A stretch of 64,000 nucleotides of DNA, taken from assembly GCA_015689685.1 (NCBI GenBank), contig WVSL01000006.1, forward strand, positions 186,001 to 250,000. The letters run 5' to 3'. Origin of the DNA: Rhodobacterales bacterium HKCCE2091 (lineage in GTDB: Bacteria; Pseudomonadota; Alphaproteobacteria; Rhodobacterales; Rhodobacteraceae). The notes beneath the pieces were generated by a model that was given only the letters and a program-made list of their open reading frames with translations, searched no databases and was not told where the DNA came from. Below, in pieces: positions 57,795 to 64,000 of the stretch (its first letter is position 1; each line of letters begins with the position of its first letter). The position numbers were made by a program, and so were the translations under genes.

Positions 57795-58955
57795 ATGACA
57801 ACCGCCCTTTCAGCGCGGGATCTGCTAGAAAAACTCGTGTCTTTCCCCACCGTCAGCCGCGACTCGAATCTCGATCTCGTGGACTGGGTCGAGGAGTATC
57901 TCGGCCAGTTCGGGGTCGCGGTGACGCGAGATTACGACGAAACCGGCCGCAAGGCCTCGCTCTGGGCGCATATCGGCCCTGACGAGGATGGCGGGGTGAT
58001 CCTGTCGGGCCATACCGACGTGGTGCCGGTCGACGGCCAGGCCTGGACCAGCGATCCCTGGACCCTGACCGAGCGCGACGGCAAGCTGTTCGGTCGCGGC
58101 GCCTGCGACATGAAGGGGTTCGACGCGCTGGCGCTGAGCATCGTCGCCCCGGCGCTGGAACGCGGCCTGAAGCGGCCGATCCAGATCTGCCTGACCCGCG
58201 ACGAGGAGATCGGTCTCGCCGGCGCGCTGCCGATGCTGACCGCGATGCGCGGGCAGGTGCCCAAGGCCTCGCTCGCGATCATCGGCGAGCCGACCCAGAT
58301 GGCGATCGTGAACGGCCACAAGGGCGGGGTCGGCTTCGATGTCCACGTCCACGGCTACGAGGTGCATTCCTCGCTTCAGCACACCGGCGTCTCCGCGATC
58401 ATGGAGGCCGCGCGGCTGATCCAGTGGGCCAACGAACAGAACGAGGCCAACGCCGCCGCGGCCGACCCGTCGAACGGGTTCGTCCCGCCCTGGACCTCGC
58501 TCCATGTCGGCCTGATCGAGGGCGGCACGGCGCACAACATCACCGCCGCCGACTGCCGGTTCGCCCTGACCGCGCGCTGCATCCCGACCGATTCCAACGC
58601 CGAGTGGGCCGCGGCGATGGAGGCCGAGGCGGCGCGGATCAGCGAGGGGATGCGCGCGATCCATCCCGATGCCTGGATCGAGATGAAGCCGAGGTGGGAT
58701 GTGCCGGGCCTGTCGCCGGAAGAGGACGGCGAGGCCGAGACGCTGGTGCGCCGCCTGACCGGCGGCAACGCGTCCGGCGTGGTCAGCTTCGGCACCGAGG
58801 CCGGCTACTTCCAACAGGAAGGCTATTCCGCCGTGGTCTGCGGCCCCGGCAACATCGAACAGGCCCACAAGCCCGACGAATACATCACGCTGGACCAGTT
58901 CCGGCAGGGCGAGGCCTTCATGGCCCGCCTTCTCGATCAACTCTGCGAGGACTGA
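57795..58955 (+). CDS. argE: Acetylornithine deacetylase-type hydrolase
   Basis: A 386-residue M20A metallohydrolase. Zinc-site segments are LSGHTDVVPVDGQ, FGRGACDMKGFDAL and TRDEEIGLAGA. A dimerisation domain follows (HVHGYEVHSS). ArgE deacetylates N-acetylornithine, but some members act on other N-acyl amino acids. It abuts the first M20D amidohydrolase (ATG next to TGA). CGGAG precedes the ATG. Confidence 0.9.
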   Translation: MTTALSARDLLEKLVSFPTVSRDSNLDLVDWVEEYLGQFGVAVTRDYDETGRKASLWAHIGPDEDGGVILSGHTDVVPVDGQAWTSDPWTLTERDGKLFGRGACDMKGFDALALSIVAPALERGLKRPIQICLTRDEEIGLAGALPMLTAMRGQVPKASLAIIGEPTQMAIVNGHKGGVGFDVHVHGYEVHSSLQHTGVSAIMEAARLIQWANEQNEANAAAADPSNGFVPPWTSLHVGLIEGGTAHNITAADCRFALTARCIPTDSNAEWAAAMEAEAARISEGMRAIHPDAWIEMKPRWDVPGLSPEEDGEAETLVRRLTGGNASGVVSFGTEAGYFQQEGYSAVVCGPGNIEQAHKPDEYITLDQFRQGEAFMARLLDQLCED

Positions 58956-60128
58956 ATGCCCGTCAAGAACCGCCTGGCCGAGCTTCACGGCGAAATCACC
59001 GAGTGGCGCCGGACGATCCATGCCAACCCGGAAATCCTGTACGACCTGCCCAAGACCACCGCGCTGGTCGAGGCCAAGCTGCGCGAGTTTGGCGTGGACG
59101 AGGTGGTGACCGGGATCGGCCGGTCGGGGATCGTCGGGGTGATCCGCGGCAAGACCGACACCTCGGGCCGCTGCGTCGGCCTGCGCGCCGACATGGACGC
59201 GCTGCCGATGGACGAGAGGACGGGGCTCGACTACGCCTCGGGGACCGCCGGGAAGATGCATGCCTGCGGCCATGACGGCCACACCGCCATGCTGCTCGGC
59301 ACCGCGAAGTACCTCGCCGAGACGCGGAATTTCGACGGCACCGTCTGCGTGATCTTCCAGCCCGCCGAGGAAGGCGGGGCCGGCGGCAAGGCGATGGTCG
59401 ACGACGGCATGATGGACCGCTTCGGCATCCAGGAGGTCTACGGGATGCACAACGAGCCGGGCCTGCCCGTGGGCGAGTTCGGCGTCGCGCCGGGGCCGGT
59501 CATGGCCGCGGCGGACGAGCTGGAGGTGATCGTGAAGGGCAGGGGCGGCCACGCCGCGCGGCCGCATTTCACCATCGACCCGGTGCCCTGCGCCGCCGCC
59601 ATCGTCATGGCGCTTCAGACCATCGCCAGCCGCAACGCCGACCCGCTTGAAAGCGTCGTCGTGTCGATCTGCGTGATGGAGACCGAGAGCGCGGCAACCA
59701 ACGTCATCGACGAGCGGGTGCGGCTCGCCGGAACCGTGCGGACGCTGAACGAGGGCCTGCGCGACCTTGCGGAGGAACGCATCCGCAAGATCGTCGCCGC
59801 CACCGCCGACGCCTATGGCTGCGAGGTCGATATCCACTACGAACGCGGCTACCCGGTGACCGTGAACCACGAGGAGAACGCCCGCATCGCGGCCGAGATC
59901 GCCGAGGCCGTCGCGGGCCAGGGCAAGGTCGCCTGGGGCCGCCCGCCGCGCATGGGGGCGGAGGATTTCAGCTACATGCTGCTGGCCCGTCCCGGCGCCT
60001 TCATCAACGTCGGCAACGGCGATACCGCGAATGTCCATCACCCGATGTACAACTTCAACGACGAGGCGATTCCCTACGGCACCAGCTTCTTCGCCGAGCT
60101 CGTGGAACGCCGGATGCCCGCCGCCTGA
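58956..60128 (+). CDS. M20D amidohydrolase, first of three
   Basis: A 390-residue metallohydrolase of the hippuricase/IAA-amino-acid hydrolase type. The zinc site includes HACGHDGHTAMLLG and FQPAEEGGAGGKAM, with MHNEPGLPVGEFG after it. The family cleaves amide bonds of N-acyl amino acids. It starts MPVKNRLAELHGEITEWRR. It directly follows argE, so the unit is co-transcribed. Confidence 0.93.
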   Translation: MPVKNRLAELHGEITEWRRTIHANPEILYDLPKTTALVEAKLREFGVDEVVTGIGRSGIVGVIRGKTDTSGRCVGLRADMDALPMDERTGLDYASGTAGKMHACGHDGHTAMLLGTAKYLAETRNFDGTVCVIFQPAEEGGAGGKAMVDDGMMDRFGIQEVYGMHNEPGLPVGEFGVAPGPVMAAADELEVIVKGRGGHAARPHFTIDPVPCAAAIVMALQTIASRNADPLESVVVSICVMETESAATNVIDERVRLAGTVRTLNEGLRDLAEERIRKIVAATADAYGCEVDIHYERGYPVTVNHEENARIAAEIAEAVAGQGKVAWGRPPRMGAEDFSYMLLARPGAFINVGNGDTANVHHPMYNFNDEAIPYGTSFFAELVERRMPAA

Positions 60129-60139
60129 GGACGCGCCCC

Positions 60140-61303
60140 ATGCCGATCAAGAACCGCTTCGCCGAACTTCTGCCAGAGATCACCGCGTGGCGGCACGATT
60201 TCCACGAACACCCCGAGCTTCTCTACGAGGTCCATCGCACCGCCGGGATCGTGGCGGAGAGGCTGAGGGAGTTCGGCTGCGACGAGGTCGTGGAAGGCGT
60301 CGGCCGGACCGGCGTCGTCGGCGTCATCCGGGGCAAGGCGAACGGGTCGGGCCGGGTGGTCGCGCTCAGGGCCGACATGGACGCGCTGCCGATCCACGAG
60401 GCCTCCGGCGTGCCGTTCGCCTCGAAGACGCCCGGCCTGATGCATGCCTGCGGGCATGACGGGCATACCTCCATGCTGCTCGGCGCGGCCAAGTACCTGT
60501 CCGAAACGCGGAACTTCGACGGCACCGTCGTGCTGCTGTTCCAGCCCGCCGAGGAAGGCGGGGCCGGCGGCAAGGCGATGGTCGACGACGGCGTGATGGA
60601 CCGCTTCGGCGTGCAGGAGGTCTACGGCCTACACAACGGCCCCGGCATCCCGGTCGGCACCATCGTCACGCGGGCGGGGCCGTTGCAGGCGTCATCGGAC
60701 GAGTTCGACATCACCGTCACCGGGCTCGGCGGTCACGCGGCGGAGCCGCACAAGGCCATCGACACCACGCTGGTCGCCTCGCAGATCGTCGTCACGCTGC
60801 ACAACATCGTCTCGCGCAACGTCGACCCGCTCCACCGCGTCGTCCTGACCATCGGCACCTTCCAGACCGATTCCGGCGCGTCGAACATCATCGCCCATAC
60901 CGCGAAGCTGTCCGGCACCGTGCGCACGCTCGATCCCGAGGAACGCGCGCAGATGGAGGCCCGCGTCCGCCGCACGGTCGAGGGCGTGGCCAGCGCCTTC
61001 GGGGCGACCGCGGTGGTCGAATGGCACCCGGGCTACCCGGTCACGGTCAACGACGAGGAGATGGTCGCCCACGCCGTCGAGGCCGCGAAGGCCGTCGCGC
61101 TGGAGGTCGACGGCGACGCCCGACCGATCATGCCGTCGGAGGATTTCAGCTACATGCTGGAGGCCCGCCCCGGCGCCTACCTGTTCCTCGGCAATGGCGA
61201 CAGCGCCATGTGCCATCACCCCGAGTACCGTTTCGACGACGAGGCCATCCCCTACGGGTGCAGCTTCTTCGCCGAACTCGTCGAACGACGAATGCCCGCC
61301 TGA
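60140..61303 (+). CDS. M20D amidohydrolase, second of three
   Basis: A 387-residue paralogue with the same sites (HACGHDGHTSMLLG, FQPAEEGGAGGKAM, LHNGPGIPVG). The dimerisation segment ends GLGGHAAEPHKAIDT, where the first copy has RGGHAARPHFTID, so substrate range may differ. It lies 11 bases after the first copy. Confidence 0.93.
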   Translation: MPIKNRFAELLPEITAWRHDFHEHPELLYEVHRTAGIVAERLREFGCDEVVEGVGRTGVVGVIRGKANGSGRVVALRADMDALPIHEASGVPFASKTPGLMHACGHDGHTSMLLGAAKYLSETRNFDGTVVLLFQPAEEGGAGGKAMVDDGVMDRFGVQEVYGLHNGPGIPVGTIVTRAGPLQASSDEFDITVTGLGGHAAEPHKAIDTTLVASQIVVTLHNIVSRNVDPLHRVVLTIGTFQTDSGASNIIAHTAKLSGTVRTLDPEERAQMEARVRRTVEGVASAFGATAVVEWHPGYPVTVNDEEMVAHAVEAAKAVALEVDGDARPIMPSEDFSYMLEARPGAYLFLGNGDSAMCHHPEYRFDDEAIPYGCSFFAELVERRMPA

Positions 61304-61314
61304 AAGGACCCGTC

Positions 61315-62478
61315 ATGCCCGTCAAGAACCGCTTCGCCGAACTGCTGCCCGAGATCACCGAGTGGCGCCGCGACTTCCACGAGAACCCGGAGATCCTCTA
61401 CGAGGTCCACCGCACCGCCGGGATCGTGGCCGAGAAGCTTCGCGAATTCGGCTGCGACGAGGTGGTGGAGGGGATCGGGCGCACCGGTGTCGTCGGTGTC
61501 ATCAAGGGGCGGTCCAACGGGTCGGGCAGGACCGTGGGCCTGCGCGCCGACATGGACGCGCTGCCGATCCTCGAGGATACCGGGCTGCCCTACGCGTCGA
61601 AGACCAAGGGCGCGATGCATGCCTGCGGCCATGACGGCCACACCGCGATGCTGCTCGGCGCCGCGAAATACCTGGCCGAGACGCGGAACTTCGACGGGAC
61701 GGTCGTGCTCCTGTTCCAGCCCGCGGAGGAAGGCGGCGCGGGCGGGCGCGCGATGGTCGAGGACGGCGCGCTGACCAAGTGGGGCGTCGACGAGGTCTAC
61801 GGGATGCACAACTGGCCCGGCGTGCCGGTCGGCCAGTTCGCCATCCGCCCCGGCCCGGTCATGGCCGGGACCGACCAGTTCGATATCGTGGTGACCGGAC
61901 GTGGAGGCCATGCCGCGAAGCCGCACGAGAACATCGACACCACCGTCATCGCGTCCCACATCGTGATCGCGCTCCAGAGCATCGTCTCGCGCAACGTCGA
62001 CCCGGTGCGGAGCTGCGTGGTCTCGGTGACCTCTTTCGAGACCGCCTCGACTGCCTACAACGTGATCCCGGAAACCGTGCGCCTGAAGGGCACGATCCGG
62101 ACGCTGGACCCGGACGTGAAGGAGATGTCGCGCGAACGGCTGAAGCTGATCGCGGAATCGACGGCGCAGGCCTATGGCGGCAAGGCCGACGTGACGATCC
62201 ACCCGGGCTACCCGGTGACGGTGAACACGCCCGCCGAGACCGACTTTGCCGCCGACGTGGCCCGCACGGTCGCGGGCGACTGCGCCGAGGCCGAGATCAC
62301 CATGGGCGGCGAGGACTTCGCCTTCATGCTGAACGAGCGGCCGGGGGCGTACATCTTCCTCGGCAACGGCGACAGCGCGTCGGTGCATCACCCGAAATAC
62401 AACTTCAACGACGAGGCGATCCCGGCGGGATGCTCTTGGTTCGCGGAGATCGTGGAGCAGCGGTTGAAGGTGGCGTGA
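61315..62478 (+). CDS. M20D amidohydrolase, third of three
   Basis: A 387-residue paralogue. Sites are HACGHDGHTAMLLG, FQPAEEGGAGGRAM and MHNWPGVPVGQF, with GRGGHAAKPHENIDT in the lid. Its first 45 residues are almost the same as those of copy two, so these two are the closest pair. AAAGGA precedes the ATG. It ends the unit. Confidence 0.93.
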   Translation: MPVKNRFAELLPEITEWRRDFHENPEILYEVHRTAGIVAEKLREFGCDEVVEGIGRTGVVGVIKGRSNGSGRTVGLRADMDALPILEDTGLPYASKTKGAMHACGHDGHTAMLLGAAKYLAETRNFDGTVVLLFQPAEEGGAGGRAMVEDGALTKWGVDEVYGMHNWPGVPVGQFAIRPGPVMAGTDQFDIVVTGRGGHAAKPHENIDTTVIASHIVIALQSIVSRNVDPVRSCVVSVTSFETASTAYNVIPETVRLKGTIRTLDPDVKEMSRERLKLIAESTAQAYGGKADVTIHPGYPVTVNTPAETDFAADVARTVAGDCAEAEITMGGEDFAFMLNERPGAYIFLGNGDSASVHHPKYNFNDEAIPAGCSWFAEIVEQRLKVA

Positions 62479-62530
62479 GGGGGGAAGGTGGAGAAAGGCG
62501 AGCGACTGCTCTGAGCCCACTACAATCCTT

Positions 62531-62961
62531 TCAATCGAGCGTGAAGATCACGACGTAGTGACGGAGAGATTGATAGTTGCTGGCAAGCCAAAACAGTCCC
62601 AGTGCTGCGATCCGCGTGACGGCTCTCAGGAAAATGCTCCATCAACTGCAAGAAGTGGCGGAAGACATAGGGATGACTAGGGTCGGAGTTAGCGCCGCCG
62701 ACATTGTCGAAATGATCCAAGAGCCTTGCGCAGAGTTCTTTATCCTTCAATAGACTATTCAAAAAACAATCGAAGTCATTAGACCACAGTTCGGCCCTGT
62801 CTCCATACTCCAGCGAGAACACGTCGGCACTGGCTCCATATTCCCGCGACCGCAAAATGGTGGGCTTCATCCTCGCGCACATATCCTTCTGAAAGCATTA
62901 AGAAGTTGATCAAGAGTCTTCTCTGAGGCGCCTTCCATCTGTCAACAAGAAGTGCCGACAT
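62531..62961 (-). pseudogene. Decayed gene of unknown family in lower-GC DNA
   Basis: Fragments of one protein lie in more than one frame: MSALLVDRWKAPQRRLLINF from 62961, then MKPTILRSREYGASADVFSL and DFDCFLNSLLKDKELCARLL from about 62882-62700, then LFWLASNYQSLRHYVVIFTL ending at 62531. At least one frameshift lies near 62630-62650 and another may lie near 62880. Base composition is below the neighbours. I do not recognise the family. Confidence 0.5.
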
Positions 62962-63045
62962 TGGCAGGTACGGTCTGTTTGGTTGCGGCGGATGTCGGAT
63001 TGGTCCGCATGGCGGCCATTTCAGCATCAGCGTCTGGCCGGAAAG

Positions 63046-64000
63046 CTATCCGCCCGTATGCGACATATGCCGCGTCATCTGCCCCGCCACTTCCTGCCGG
63101 GAATAGTCGAAGTCATGCCCCTTCGGCTTCAGCGCGATCGCCGCGCGGATGGCGTTCTCCAGCACCCGGTCGTCGTTCGACGCCCGTAGCGGCGCGCGGA
63201 GGTCGGCCATGTCCTCCTGTCCGAGGCACATGTAGAGCTCGCCCGTGCAGGTCAGGCGCACGCGGTTGCAGCTTTCGCAGAAGTTGTGGGTGAGCGGGGT
63301 GATGAAGCCGATCTTCTGGCCGGTTTCCTCGATCCGGACGTAGCGGGCAGGGCCGCCGGAGCGTTCCGCGAGGTCGGTCAGGGTGAAACGCTCCGCGAGG
63401 CGGGCGCGCAGGTCCTTCAGCGACCAGTACTGCCCGATCCGGTCCTCCTCGGGCCCCATGTCGCCCATCGGCATGACCTCGATGAAGGTCAGGTCCATGT
63501 CGCGCGATGCGGTCCAGGCTTGCAGGCCGAACAACTCGTCCTCGTTGAAGCCCTTGAGCCCGACTGCGTTGATCTTGACGCGGAGACCCGCGGCCTGCGC
63601 CGCGTCGATCCCCTTCATCACCTGCGGCAACCGGCCCCACCGGGTGACGCGGGCGAACTTGTCCTCGTCCAGCGTGTCGAGCGAGACGTTGATGCGCCGG
63701 ACGCCCGCCGCCGCCAGATCGCCCGCGAAGCGCGACAGCTGGCTGCCGTTCGTCGTCAGCGTCAACTCGTCCAACGCGCCGGTGTCGAGATGCCGCGACA
63801 TCGATCGGAAGAAGGTCATGATGTCCCGCCGGACCAGCGGCTCGCCCCCGGTGATCCGCAGTTTCCGCACGCCGAGGCGAACGAAGGTCGAACACATCCG
63901 GTCCAGTTCCTCGAGCGTCAGCAGCTCCTTCTTCGGCAGGAACGTCATGTGTTCGGACATGCAGTAGACGCAGCGGAAATCGCAGCGGTCGGTGACCGAG
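63046..64000 (-). CDS. moaA: GTP 3',8-cyclase (radical SAM), 5' end cut by the window
   Basis: The first enzyme of molybdenum-cofactor synthesis. The window edge cuts it after the radical-SAM motif CDFRCVYCM (cysteines of the SAM-bound [4Fe-4S] cluster), visible at 63960-63990. Further parts are [33 protein letters not shown] and a second cluster set with [20 protein letters not shown]. The C-terminus ends with HMSHTGG, the Gly-Gly tail. It makes cyclic 3',8-cH2GTP from GTP. Confidence 0.95.
   Translation of the reverse strand, partial: SVTDRCDFRCVYCMSEHMTFLPKKELLTLEELDRMCSTFVRLGVRKLRITGGEPLVRRDIMTFFRSMSRHLDTGALDELTLTTNGSQLSRFAGDLAAAGVRRINVSLDTLDEDKFARVTRWGRLPQVMKGIDAAQAAGLRVKINAVGLKGFNEDELFGLQAWTASRDMDLTFIEVMPMGDMGPEEDRIGQYWSLKDLRARLAERFTLTDLAERSGGPARYVRIEETGQKIGFITPLTHNFCESCNRVRLTCTGELYMCLGQEDMADLRAPLRASNDDRVLENAIRAAIALKPKGHDFDYSRQEVAGQMTRHMSHTGG

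Overview
The window is a GC-rich, densely packed chromosomal segment of an alphaproteobacterium, most likely in the Rhodobacteraceae (Paracoccus/Rhodobacter/Roseobacter relatives). This is inferred from gene content: DnaA-like HdaA next to polyphosphate genes, an alphaproteobacterial ~445-residue ProS without the long editing insertion, a mitochondrial-SUV3-like helicase followed by an S4 protein, FdxA and CarD, and a pccB-pccA-methylmalonyl-CoA mutase cluster. No tRNA, rRNA, CRISPR array, insertion sequence or replication origin was seen.

Layout. 1-5.3 kb: a decayed LysE-type exporter, a drug/metabolite permease, an inactive-looking HAD protein, DUF465, CoxG-like, HIT and MFS genes. 5.4-14.7 kb: the propionyl-CoA to succinyl-CoA route (pccB, pccA, mutase) with small lipoproteins, a candidate small RNA, a membrane protein, DUF4174 and a sulfotransferase-like gene between them. 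14.8-22.5 kb: NhaA, an alpha/beta hydrolase, AI-2E family permease, HdaA, Ppk and Ppx. 22.6-31.1 kb: a frameshifted cupin, proS, and then a run of accessory genes (SnoaL-like, DUF2937, two GFA-type proteins, an OLD-like ATPase/TOPRIM nuclease of about 50% GC, an orphan Tat-exported peptide-binding protein). 31.3-40.3 kb: lolCD, lipid-related genes, TPR protein, SUV3-like helicase, S4 protein, fdxA, a structured leader or small RNA, carD and a lipoprotein. 40.4-51.3 kb: Kef-type antiporter, Lrp regulator divergent from hppD, a sugar-transfer ATP-grasp protein, purD, a glycine-rich-domain protein, a PfpI/DJ-1 protein, xseA and a degenerate site-2-protease-like protein. 51.5-62.5 kb: a five-gene dipeptide/oligopeptide ABC importer running leftward, divergent from argE and three tandem M20 amidohydrolases. 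62.5-64 kb: a decayed gene and moaA, which runs off the end.

How the parts work together. PccBA makes methylmalonyl-CoA and the B12 mutase converts it to succinyl-CoA; the epimerase is not here. Ppk and Ppx make and degrade polyphosphate. LolC/LolD form the inner-membrane lipoprotein-release machine. The peptide importer and the four deacylase/amidohydrolase genes look like one scavenging unit: import an amide- or peptide-linked compound, then hydrolyse it in the cytoplasm.

The most unusual features are: an oligopeptide-transporter ATPase of 424 residues carrying about 90 extra residues with two predicted membrane helices between Walker A and the Q-loop; two compact predicted RNAs with their own promoters and intrinsic terminators (between pccB and pccA, and just before carD); an OLD-like nuclease with a TTG start in a low-GC island; two apparent pseudoenzymes (a HAD protein without either catalytic Asp, and an S2P-like protein without HExxH); and a long palindromic operator between the orphan binding protein and lolC. 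All function calls rest on reading the sequence and on family knowledge; no search was run.
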